Assembly (NCBI GenBank): GCA_964580235.1
Contig: CAZOJY010000162.1
Location: 1 to 5,642, forward strand
Direction of reading: 5' to 3'
Length of the DNA stretch: 5,642 nucleotides
Source of the DNA: G020348385 sp964580235
Lineage (GTDB): Bacteria; Acidobacteriota; Aminicenantia; Aminicenantales; Aminicenantaceae
Shown here: piece after piece, positions 1 through 4,822 of the stretch
Layout of the letters: the number at the start of each line of letters is the position of its first letter
How positions within the stretch are numbered: position 1 is the stretch's first letter
Position numbers and translations under genes: made by a program
Notes under the pieces: model-generated
Databases searched by the model: none
What the model was told of the DNA's origin: nothing
What the model saw: only the letters and a program-made list of their open reading frames with translations

Positions 1-41
1 ACTTAATTCAAATGACGCAACAGAAATAAGTGAAAACGTAT

Positions 42-75
42 CCTGTCCCCAATTTTCTCCCCTTAATTTTAAGTA
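42..75. repeat. Diverged GGGGACAG-family repeat, half copy
   Basis: The sequence reads CCTGTCCCCAATTTT, followed a few bases later by CTCCCCTTAATTTT. The first 14 bases equal positions 4804-4817 in the right arm of the large inverted repeat near 4736-4822. The second TCCCC followed by an AT-rich stretch matches the layout of the reverse complement of 4721-4754, where TGTCCCC and ATTTAAA follow the same block. I read it as one degraded arm of the same repeat family; no partner arm is visible here, although it could lie upstream of the window. Confidence 0.55.
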
Positions 76-93
76 AAGTAAGCTCATAGTGAC

Positions 94-120
94 TTGACAG
101 CCCATAGCCGTCTTGATAAT
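94..120 (+). promoter_or_regulatory. Probable sigma70-type promoter of the Nudix gene
   Basis: A perfect -35 hexamer TTGACA at 94-99 is followed after 15 nt by GATAAT at 115-120, a five-of-six match to the -10 consensus. The spacer is shorter than the usual 17 nt, which is the main weakness. Transcription would start near 127, leaving a leader of only about 20 nt before the ATG at 147. Confidence 0.5.
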
Positions 121-146
121 TTCTAAATTAAAAATAAAATTCTGAC

Positions 147-575
147 ATGAACAACTCAAAATCCATCGCTGCTCCCAGGGCTGCTGTCGGAGCTGTGGTC
201 ATAGAAGAGGGAAGAGTTTTGCTGGTTAAGCGGAAGTACTCTCCTAAGAAGGGCAAATGGGCGATCCCTGGGGGTGCTGTAAACCTGGGCGAATCACTGC
301 AGGCAGCAGCCGAACGGGAAATTAAGGAGGAAACAGGATTGGTCATCGAGGCCAAAGAGCCAGTCCATGCTTTCGACCTGATCGAACGGAACTCACAAGG
401 GGATCTTATATATCATTATGTGATCGTGGACCTCCGAGCTGAATACGTCAGCGGGGACCTTCACCCTGCCGACGATGCCAGCGACGCCCGGTGGTTCGGC
501 CCGGATGAGATTGAAGGACTTGAAATGACTGGAACAACCAGCGAGCTTCTCGACAAAATGGGATTTGTTGCATAA
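147..575 (+). CDS. Nudix hydrolase, ADP-ribose pyrophosphatase-like
   Basis: Cytoplasmic 142-residue Nudix hydrolase, the usual size for a single-domain member; the family cleaves nucleoside diphosphates linked to another moiety, using Mg2+ or Mn2+. The Nudix box (G-x5-E-x7-REUxEExGU) is complete at residues 43-65: G43, E49, R57-E58, E61-E62, G64. The preceding strand with W38-x2-P41-G42-G43 is typical. HYVIVD (90-95) and DARWF (113-117) are the later strands seen in short ADP-ribose pyrophosphatase-like and MutT-like members. There is no N-terminal zinc ribbon or extra domain. The substrate cannot be fixed from sequence: ADP-ribose, an oxidised dNTP or a dinucleotide are all possible. The ATG at 147 is the only ATG before residue 102, and an in-frame TAA lies at 135-137, so the start is well constrained. 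No Shine-Dalgarno sequence is visible, unlike the four other genes whose starts are in the window. It appears monocistronic; the next gene begins 211 bp downstream with its own ribosome-binding site. Confidence 0.93.
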   Translation: MNNSKSIAAPRAAVGAVVIEEGRVLLVKRKYSPKKGKWAIPGGAVNLGESLQAAAEREIKEETGLVIEAKEPVHAFDLIERNSQGDLIYHYVIVDLRAEYVSGDLHPADDASDARWFGPDEIEGLEMTGTTSELLDKMGFVA

Positions 576-610
576 CCCAAGTTACATTCTTATCGTATAA
601 ATAATCAGAC

Positions 611-640
611 GGGAGGAATCACATGGCTCGTTCTTCCTAA
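611..640 (+). other. Five-codon ORF (MARSS) with strong ribosome-binding site
   Basis: GGGAGG at 611-616 sits 6 nt before an ATG at 623-625. That start opens an ORF of five codons (M-A-R-S-S) ending in TAA at 638-640, followed directly by a second in-frame TAA. The initiation signal is as good as those of the annotated genes and better than that of the Nudix gene. It could be a leader peptide for the downstream hydrolase or the preserved start of a lost gene: the same frame stays open from 644 to a TAG at 716-718. It may also be coincidence. No function is assigned. Confidence 0.35.
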
Positions 641-656
641 TAAATTTTTTATCTTG

Positions 657-691
657 CAGAACAGGATAAGAATAAAATACAGCCTGTTCTG
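657..691. promoter_or_regulatory. 9-bp inverted repeat upstream of the C45 hydrolase
   Basis: CAGAACAGG at 657-665 and CCTGTTCTG at 683-691 are perfect reverse complements separated by 17 AT-rich bases. No T-run follows on either strand, so it does not look like a standard intrinsic terminator. It lies about 95 bp before the hydrolase start, where an operator or an mRNA leader hairpin would be expected. The regulator, if any, is unknown. Confidence 0.4.
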
Positions 692-773
692 AAGATTGAT
701 TGGGAACCAAATGAATAGTTATTTCGTATGGAATACTGAGATCTAATTAACATGAATAATTCAGGTTAACCAA

Positions 774-786
774 GAGAGGTAGGATT
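774..786 (+). promoter_or_regulatory. Ribosome-binding site of the C45 hydrolase
   Basis: GAGAGG at 774-779 lies 7 nt before the ATG at 787, a good Shine-Dalgarno match and spacing. It supports that start, which also places a complete signal peptide at the N-terminus. Confidence 0.7.
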
Positions 787-2040
787 ATGCTTAATCATTT
801 CAAAAGAACATATGTTCTTGCCCTTCTTATCGGGTTGATGCTCACGATTCCATCGTCCGCGGCTGCCGCACAGGCTGTGGAATATAAAGAATCGGTCATT
901 GCAGGTGGGCCGGGCAAATTCGTGGAAGTGCGGCAAGTCGTTATCAAAGGATCGAATTTTGACATCGGCAAAAAAATCGGGGAATTGGCAAAAAAGAATG
1001 GCACGCTCATAACGCCATCGGATGATCACATCCTGAACAGGGCCAAACGGGAGTATATGGCCAGAAATTATCCGATCCTGTACGAGCGCATGAAGGGAGT
1101 GGCGGCTGCCTATGGATTGAACATTGCCAAGGATTCTTATGATTTGACGGGACTTTTTCAGCTACAAATGGCTGCACCGGGATGCTCTGTCACATTTTAC
1201 CCCGCTGGACACACTCAAAACGGACACAACATCCTGAGCCGCAACTATGACTTTACGACCGGGGATATCACGGGGAGGCAGCCTAGGGAGGGCCGATTGG
1301 CCATGATGGCCCGGCCCATCCTGTTCGAGATCTACCCCGACCAGGGTTATTCCTCCCTGTCCTTGTGTTCTTTTGAGTATCTCGGGGGAGTGCTGGACGG
1401 CATCAATTCAGAAGGCCTGGTCGTTTCCATCCTCGCTGAGGAAGAATCCGTGCAAAAATTCGGGCGGGAACCGGGCAACGAGGTCGGACTGCACGAGTTG
1501 ATGTCGATGCGGTATCTCCTGGACAACTGCAAGAATGTGGAGGAAGCCAAAGAAGCACTCCTTTCTCTGAAGCATTATTATTCCTTCATTCCCTGCCACT
1601 ACATCATCGGAGACCTGAGCGGAAAATCATTCATCTTCGAGTTTTCCCCAAACCGAAATCGGAGTTATATCCTGGACGGTGATGGCCCTCAGTATGTTAC
1701 GAATCATTTGGTGTTTCATCACCAAAAAATGGACGAGCTTCCAAAAGATGATCCAGGCGCAAGTTTGAGAAGATACAAAATTCTGGATGAGGCGATAAAA
1801 TCCAAAAAAAAGTTCAATCTTGAGGAAATCGCAGCGATCAATGCCCGCGTAGCCGTTCCGCCGAATGCACCGGGCAATCCCGGATTTGCTCCAGGCCGAA
1901 CACTTTGGTATGCACAGTACGACCTCGAAGAACTGACGCTGAGCGTGAAATTTTATCTCGGTGAAAAACCGGATCCACAGAACGAAAAAAAGGTTATCCT
2001 TGAATACTCCCCAACAAAATTGTATCAACTGAAAAAATAA
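787..2040 (+). CDS. Secreted C45-family (acyl-CoA:6-APA acyltransferase-like) Ntn hydrolase
   Basis: A 417-residue exported N-terminal-nucleophile hydrolase of the C45/choloylglycine-hydrolase superfamily, whose members cleave or transfer amide-linked acyl groups (penicillins, bile salts, N-acyl amino acids). Residues 1-30 form a signal peptide: K6-R7, a hydrophobic core from about 9 to 21, and an Ala-rich cleavage zone ending near A30. The nucleophile is C133 in PGCS. A G132-C133 bond matches the autoproteolytic Gly-Cys site of fungal acyltransferase, so residues 31-132 would be the released or alpha-chain part. The other expected residues can all be placed by pattern: R152 and D155 (SRNYDF), N207 (GINSEGL), N306 (VTNH) and R371 (GRTLWY), matching Cys, Arg, Asp, Asn, Asn, Arg of choloylglycine hydrolases. 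The enzyme should therefore be active. The C-terminal strands (LTLSVKFYLGE, 383-393) are family-typical. Substrate unknown; export suggests periplasmic or extracellular peptides or acyl-amides. It ends 4 bp from the convergent gene at 2045. Confidence 0.88.
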   Translation: MLNHFKRTYVLALLIGLMLTIPSSAAAAQAVEYKESVIAGGPGKFVEVRQVVIKGSNFDIGKKIGELAKKNGTLITPSDDHILNRAKREYMARNYPILYERMKGVAAAYGLNIAKDSYDLTGLFQLQMAAPGCSVTFYPAGHTQNGHNILSRNYDFTTGDITGRQPREGRLAMMARPILFEIYPDQGYSSLSLCSFEYLGGVLDGINSEGLVVSILAEEESVQKFGREPGNEVGLHELMSMRYLLDNCKNVEEAKEALLSLKHYYSFIPCHYIIGDLSGKSFIFEFSPNRNRSYILDGDGPQYVTNHLVFHHQKMDELPKDDPGASLRRYKILDEAIKSKKKFNLEEIAAINARVAVPPNAPGNPGFAPGRTLWYAQYDLEELTLSVKFYLGEKPDPQNEKKVILEYSPTKLYQLKK

Positions 2041-2044
2041 CAGC

Positions 2045-2440
2045 CTATTTGATAACTTTTTCGCCAGTGATATCGATTCCCTGCGTTTCATTCACTGCAT
2101 GGCACTTAGTGTATTTTCCGCTTTCGTCTTTCAAAAATGTCAGCACCCACACACTCATTTCATCCTCGACAGTGAACACTAATTCTTCGCCTTCTTTAGG
2201 GATCAGTTCCCCCGGATCTCCTGCATCCTGCGGCCAGGCCCAAAGCGAACCGTTTTCGACATAAAACTGTACGGTCATAACGCCCATCCCAGACTCGCTC
2301 ATGTCGAACTCATAGTCTCCTAAAATCGGGGCGTACTTCTTTTCCAAATCCTGGGCAGCAGCTGGCAGTGCTATCAGACTCATCACAAAAGCCATCCCCA
2401 CAAATACGGACACAACGGCATTCCTGGATAATTTGATCAT
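2045..2440 (-). CDS. Small secreted DUF3471-like protein
   Basis: A 131-residue exported protein of unknown function. Residues 1-29 are a clear signal peptide (K3 and R6, core about 8-25, LPAAA before Q30, cleavage probably after A29). The mature part of about 100 residues is predicted to be all beta. The pattern Y36-x4-GDYEF, VENGSLWAWP (61-70), GELIP (77-81) and LTFLKDESGK (100-109) resembles the DUF3471 beta-barrel often appended to serine beta-lactamase-like proteins; here it stands alone with no catalytic partner. That family link is from memory of the pattern and is moderate at best. One Cys (C113) remains in the mature chain, so no intramolecular disulfide. The start is supported by AGGAGG at 2445-2450, 4 nt from the ATG. 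It lies 82 bp downstream of the DUF1579 gene on the same strand, without an obvious terminator or strong promoter between, so co-transcription is plausible. Confidence 0.75.
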   Translation of the reverse strand: MIKLSRNAVVSVFVGMAFVMSLIALPAAAQDLEKKYAPILGDYEFDMSESGMGVMTVQFYVENGSLWAWPQDAGDPGELIPKEGEELVFTVEDEMSVWVLTFLKDESGKYTKCHAVNETQGIDITGEKVIK

Positions 2441-2522
2441 GGTACCTCCTTTTATGCCTGTAAAATCTATCCGATTACATATACGTGAAATTTGCGGAAA
2501 AGTTCCATTTCCCCTGTGATTT

Positions 2523-3101
2523 CTATTTCACTCTCGTATAGATCATCTCCATGTTTTTGAATTCTTTTCCATCTTTGGGCTTTGCGTAAGTCACGGAAAT
2601 GTACTTATCTTTGGAGGAAAAATAAGCTTCCTCACGCGTTTCCATGGTCTTCCCGGAGGCAGGGTCGAATGCTTCTGCACGGAAGTGAAATTTTTTTGCG
2701 CTGCGGTCATAAGTTCCTGTGCTCGAGAGCAATCCCGTTGCGCTGTTATCGATCCAGACAGAGAAAAATTCTTTTTTGGCATTGTCATACCCCATGATGT
2801 TCATTCCTTTGAACGGCATCCCCATAAATTCACCAAGGAAATCACCATACAAGAAGCGTCCATCAAAAATCAGTTTAAATGTGGCCTGACCTTTGGTAAT
2901 AACAGGAGGCACATTCGGGTCCATCCAGATCTTCACATCAGCGGTCCACGTTCCCACAAAACCTTTGAGCAGTTCATGATATTCGCCGGGTTTCGAGAGC
3001 TTCTCCATCATTTCCATCTGAGCCGCGGATTGCTCCTGGGCAAAACATGGCGTCAGAAAAACAGAAGCCAGTAAAACAATCAAAAAATTTCTGATTTTCA
3101 T
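2523..3101 (-). CDS. Secreted DUF1579 family protein
   Basis: A 192-residue exported protein of the DUF1579 family, a lipocalin-like beta-barrel of unknown biochemical role. Residues 1-21 (MKIRNFLIVLL... ending in CFA) are the signal peptide, with cleavage likely before Q22. The Cys at 19 is preceded by Pro, a poor lipobox, so I do not call a lipoprotein. Family landmarks follow in order: HELLKGFVGTW (42-52), FDGRFLYGDFLGEFMGMPFKG (79-99), MGYDN (103-107), FSVWIDN (113-119) and GTYD (129-132). The reading frame opens at 3134, but I choose the ATG at 3101: AAGGAG at 3110-3115 lies 8 nt before it, the signal peptide then starts normally, and the predicted transcription start is near 3132. The longer version would add 11 residues encoded partly by the ribosome-binding site. 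A TATAAT -10 box at 3140-3145 suggests its own promoter; the DUF3471-like gene follows. Confidence 0.88.
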   Translation of the reverse strand: MKIRNFLIVLLASVFLTPCFAQEQSAAQMEMMEKLSKPGEYHELLKGFVGTWTADVKIWMDPNVPPVITKGQATFKLIFDGRFLYGDFLGEFMGMPFKGMNIMGYDNAKKEFFSVWIDNSATGLLSSTGTYDRSAKKFHFRAEAFDPASGKTMETREEAYFSSKDKYISVTYAKPKDGKEFKNMEMIYTRVK

Positions 3102-3115
3102 TTCACATTCTCCTT
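3102..3115 (-). promoter_or_regulatory. Ribosome-binding site deciding the DUF1579 start
   Basis: On the minus strand AAGGAG (3110-3115) precedes the ATG at 3101 by 8 nt. The alternative ATG at 3134 has no such signal, and this site falls inside the longer reading frame, so 3101 is the better start. Confidence 0.75.
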
Positions 3116-3134
3116 TTAAAAATTTTTTAAACAC

Positions 3135-3168
3135 TATGTATTATATAAAATCCAATACATATTGTTGC
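3135..3168 (-). promoter_or_regulatory. Promoter of the DUF1579 gene with overlapping dyad
   Basis: On the minus strand a perfect TATAAT lies at 3140-3145, with GCAACA 17 nt upstream as a weak -35 (three of six). Transcription would start near 3132, giving a leader of about 31 nt. The -10 overlaps a perfect 8-bp inverted repeat, TATGTATT at 3135-3142 and AATACATA at 3154-3161 with an 11-nt spacer. That is the position of a repressor operator, or of a non-canonical activator site given the poor -35. Confidence 0.5.
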
Positions 3169-3204
3169 GCCAGGATACCTAATACCATAACTCTTCTGCT
3201 TCAA

Positions 3205-3244
3205 AATTAATTCGGGGGTCGGGTATACCGGAACCGAATTAATT
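3205..3244. repeat. Long imperfect hairpin, AATTAATTCGG arms
   Basis: AATTAATTCGG at 3205-3215 and CCGAATTAATT at 3234-3244 form a perfect 11-bp inverted repeat. The 18-nt interior contains the palindrome GGTATACC (3222-3229), offset by one base, so the whole is a long imperfect hairpin. It sits between the end of the membrane-protein gene and the DUF1579 promoter. It may serve as a transcription end signal, since on the minus strand the stem finishes in AATTAATTTT. It may also be a degraded copy of the repeat at 4736-4822. Confidence 0.5.
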
Positions 3245-3296
3245 GGCACAGAATAAATTAAACAGAACTGGGCTGTCGTTAGCCCTAACGGTCCGT

Positions 3297-3317
3297 AAAA
3301 ACTTACGCCGGGTAAGT
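3297..3317 (-). terminator. Probable intrinsic terminator of the membrane-protein gene
   Basis: Read on the minus strand, ACTTAC, a CCGGC loop and GTAAGT form a 6-bp stem followed by a run of Ts (A-run at 3297-3301 on the plus strand). It lies about 60 nt past the stop codon at 3379. The stem is short and holds only two G-C pairs, so strength is doubtful. On the plus strand CTTTT follows the stem, so it could work both ways, though no plus-strand gene ends here. Confidence 0.45.
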
Positions 3318-3378
3318 CTTTTAAAAAGAGTATCCGGAAATGTCAAATGTTGAGACGCGATCCCTCTCTAACCCCTCT

Positions 3379-4584
3379 CTAGGTTTCTGGCTTTTCCTCT
3401 TCAGGTCGTTCAAATTCCTGTTCTTCAGCTTCCTCTACTACCTCTTCAGCCGTTTCAGCTATTTCGGCCTTCTTAGGAGCTTCTTCCTCAGGAGCTTTTT
3501 CGGGAGATACAGGAAGGGGGGCCTGGGCTGAGCTTATGACCCTGCCTTTAGGTTTGTTTCGAACCATCAGGGAAATCGCAAACAGCACGATTCCGAGGAC
3601 ACAAACAATAACAGCTACCGTTACCACAGGGGAAAAAATCTGTTCGATAATCCGCATCGGGATCCAGCTCATCTTATCCAGAATCAACTCCTGCAGCTCC
3701 GGAGACCAGGTGTGCCAATCAGAAGAATAAAAAGGAGCATATCTCAGGGCCCACAAGGAGAGGTGTTTTGTGAAAAAGGCCAGAAGAAAAGCAGGCAAAG
3801 CACCCAGGAAAGTGGAAATGCCGCTCCATCGGAAGAAACTGGCCGGAGACGTAGCAGCAATTAAAGAACCGATCAAGATAAATAAGGCCGGAAACACAAA
3901 AAAGAACGACGAAAGGACAGTTATGAAGTGGGACATGCCAAACGGGATAAATTCGACGTCTTCGAGGATATCGACGTCGTTGTCCATATCTGCGACGGCA
4001 TTCAATCGCCATTCCATCAGGGCTTCTCTGGCAACTTCCATGTTATGGCGGCAGGCCGGCAATTTGCGGCCATCCAATCCCCAGCGTCCTATTTGAACCC
4101 ACTGCCGTTCTCCTTCCTCATCGCAGGCAGGCAAGTTTTTCAGAATTTTCATAAAGTATTGATCGATCTCATCGCGCCTCATAATATCCTTAAGAGGCCG
4201 GAGATCAATCGTGATGGGCTTCGCTCTTCTTTCCCCTCTTAGGATTTCTCCCACCTCATCCAGGGATTTGGATAACTCGTTTTCCAGCCAATCCAACAGG
4301 CCGATATCAGCCATCAACTGCTTAGGTGACACACCAGCCTCGGCAGCAGCCCGAAACCACGCTCGTGTGTTTTCATCCTTTATCACCCTTTCATTCTGGC
4401 CTTCCACGAATATCTCCTCAGCAATATCTGGAATTTCCCGGATGATTTCTTGGGGAAGTTCGGATATGAATTCAGAAGACACCGTGGCTTTTGTCAGGCC
4501 AACGACCCAAATGACACCAAAAAGAATTGGGAGGCCTATGAGGGCGATGATGAGTACGGCAATTATCTTTCTTACGGCGGTCAT
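3379..4584 (-). CDS. Multi-pass membrane protein with paired LPAC motifs and acidic tail
   Basis: A 401-residue inner-membrane protein I cannot assign to a named family. TM1 spans about 5-29; residues 30-218 form an extracytoplasmic domain, mostly helical and charged. TM2 (about 219-243), TM3 (about 254-272) and TM4 (about 317-340) follow, then a cytoplasmic tail. VRNKPKGR after TM4 fits the positive-inside rule. The outer domain contains two LPAC motifs, with C154 and C178 24 residues apart, suggesting a disulfide or metal site. A conserved-looking stretch is LLDWLENELSKSLDEVGEILRG (96-117, in parts). I have an impression of similar LPxC...LPxCR proteins in environmental bacteria, but no firm identification. 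The last 45 residues are rich in Glu, Ala, Pro and Lys, low-complexity and probably disordered. The frame opens at 4635, but the start at 4584 is preferred: AGGAGG at 4591-4596 is 6 nt away, the promoter lies at 4626-4653, and the signal-anchor begins at once. Monocistronic. Confidence 0.8.
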   Translation of the reverse strand: MTAVRKIIAVLIIALIGLPILFGVIWVVGLTKATVSSEFISELPQEIIREIPDIAEEIFVEGQNERVIKDENTRAWFRAAAEAGVSPKQLMADIGLLDWLENELSKSLDEVGEILRGERRAKPITIDLRPLKDIMRRDEIDQYFMKILKNLPACDEEGERQWVQIGRWGLDGRKLPACRHNMEVAREALMEWRLNAVADMDNDVDILEDVEFIPFGMSHFITVLSSFFFVFPALFILIGSLIAATSPASFFRWSGISTFLGALPAFLLAFFTKHLSLWALRYAPFYSSDWHTWSPELQELILDKMSWIPMRIIEQIFSPVVTVAVIVCVLGIVLFAISLMVRNKPKGRVISSAQAPLPVSPEKAPEEEAPKKAEIAETAEEVVEEAEEQEFERPEEEKPET

Positions 4585-4597
4585 GTGTTCCCTCCTT
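4585..4597 (-). promoter_or_regulatory. Ribosome-binding site deciding the membrane-protein start
   Basis: Minus-strand AAGGAGG (4591-4597) ends 6 nt before the ATG at 4584, near-ideal. The alternative ATG at 4635 lies inside the promoter spacer and would not be in the transcript. Confidence 0.8.
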
Positions 4598-4599
4598 TT

Positions 4600-4615
4600 T
4601 ATTGTCGTATTGTCG
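4600..4615. repeat. Tandem octamer in the 5' leader
   Basis: TATTGTCG occurs twice head to tail at 4600-4607 and 4608-4615 (CGACAATA twice on the minus strand). It occupies most of the short leader between the predicted transcription start near 4619 and the ribosome-binding site. It could be a binding site for a regulator or chance duplication. Confidence 0.5.
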
Positions 4616-4625
4616 ATTCTTTCCC

Positions 4626-4653
4626 ATTGTAACACAATTCTCCATTACGTCAA
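4626..4653 (-). promoter_or_regulatory. Sigma70-type promoter of the membrane-protein gene
   Basis: On the minus strand TTGACG (4648-4653) is followed after 16 nt by TACAAT (4626-4631), each a five-of-six consensus match. Transcription would start near 4619, 35 nt before the chosen ATG. This is the best promoter in the window. Confidence 0.65.
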
Positions 4654-4729
4654 TCACAATTACAATATTATTCCCATTTCAATTACTCTATACGAATTTA
4701 TACTTAAAAAAGTTTTGAGCTTTTAAATC

Positions 4730-4822
4730 GGGGACAGATTAAATTGGGGACAGGTACCGAATTCTCTAACTTTTGTATTTTAAATTATATGAAGAATTCG
4801 GTACCTGTCCCCAATTTAATCT
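4730..4822. repeat. Perfect 30-bp inverted repeat of the GGGGACAG/GGTACC type
   Basis: Positions 4736-4765 and 4793-4822 are exact reverse complements over 30 bp, separated by a 27-nt AT-rich loop with no coding potential. Each arm reads outside to inside as AGATTAAATT, GGGGACAGGT, ACCGAATTCT. An extra GGGGACAG at 4730-4737 repeats, at 16-bp spacing, the GGGGACAG at 4746-4753 inside the left arm, with no counterpart outside the right arm. The right arm ends at 4822, directly against the stop codon at 4823-4825. It resembles REP/BIME-like or MITE-like palindromes mobilised in trans by Y1 (IS200-like, REP-associated) transposases; no transposase is present, so that is inference. As RNA it would form a very stable hairpin that may protect or end the transcript of the gene at 4823, although no T-run follows the stem. 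Confidence 0.8.

Noticed and set aside
1627..2091. 154-codon minus-strand frame within the C45 hydrolase.
   Set aside because: It is opposite a gene with a full catalytic motif set and its translation has no coherent domain or initiation site.
2486..2514. Possible terminator hairpin between the DUF1579 and DUF3471-like genes (GAAAT/ATTTC with GGAA/TTCC).
   Set aside because: The stem has a 4-nt bulge and a 3-nt loop and no T-run follows on the minus strand.
2685..3074. 129-codon open frame on the plus strand opposite the DUF1579 gene.
   Set aside because: It is antisense to a clear family protein, has no ribosome-binding site and its translation resembles nothing known.
3102..3134. Longer N-terminus for the DUF1579 protein starting at 3134.
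   Set aside because: It would encode the ribosome-binding site as protein and start at the predicted transcription start; the signal peptide begins naturally at 3101.
3270..3290. GTTAGCC and CCTAAC near each other, suggesting an integron attC site.
   Set aside because: The 7-bp boxes do not fit the GTTRRRY and RYYYAAC consensus, the spacing is far too short, and there is no integrase or cassette array.
4600..4615. Possible CRISPR or longer repeat array.
   Set aside because: Only two adjacent 8-bp units with no spacers.
4585..4635. Longer N-terminus for the membrane protein starting at 4635.
   Set aside because: The ATG lies within the promoter spacer and has no Shine-Dalgarno sequence; 4584 has an excellent one.
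4211..4726. 171-codon open frame on the plus strand opposite the membrane-protein gene.
   Set aside because: Antisense shadow running through the promoter of the real gene; composition is not protein-like.
4753..4810. GGTACC next to GAATTC in both arms, like a cloning-vector polylinker.
   Set aside because: The arms continue with AGATTAAATTGGGGACAG, which is not vector sequence, and a diverged copy of the outer part occurs at 42-75. A natural repeat family explains it better.
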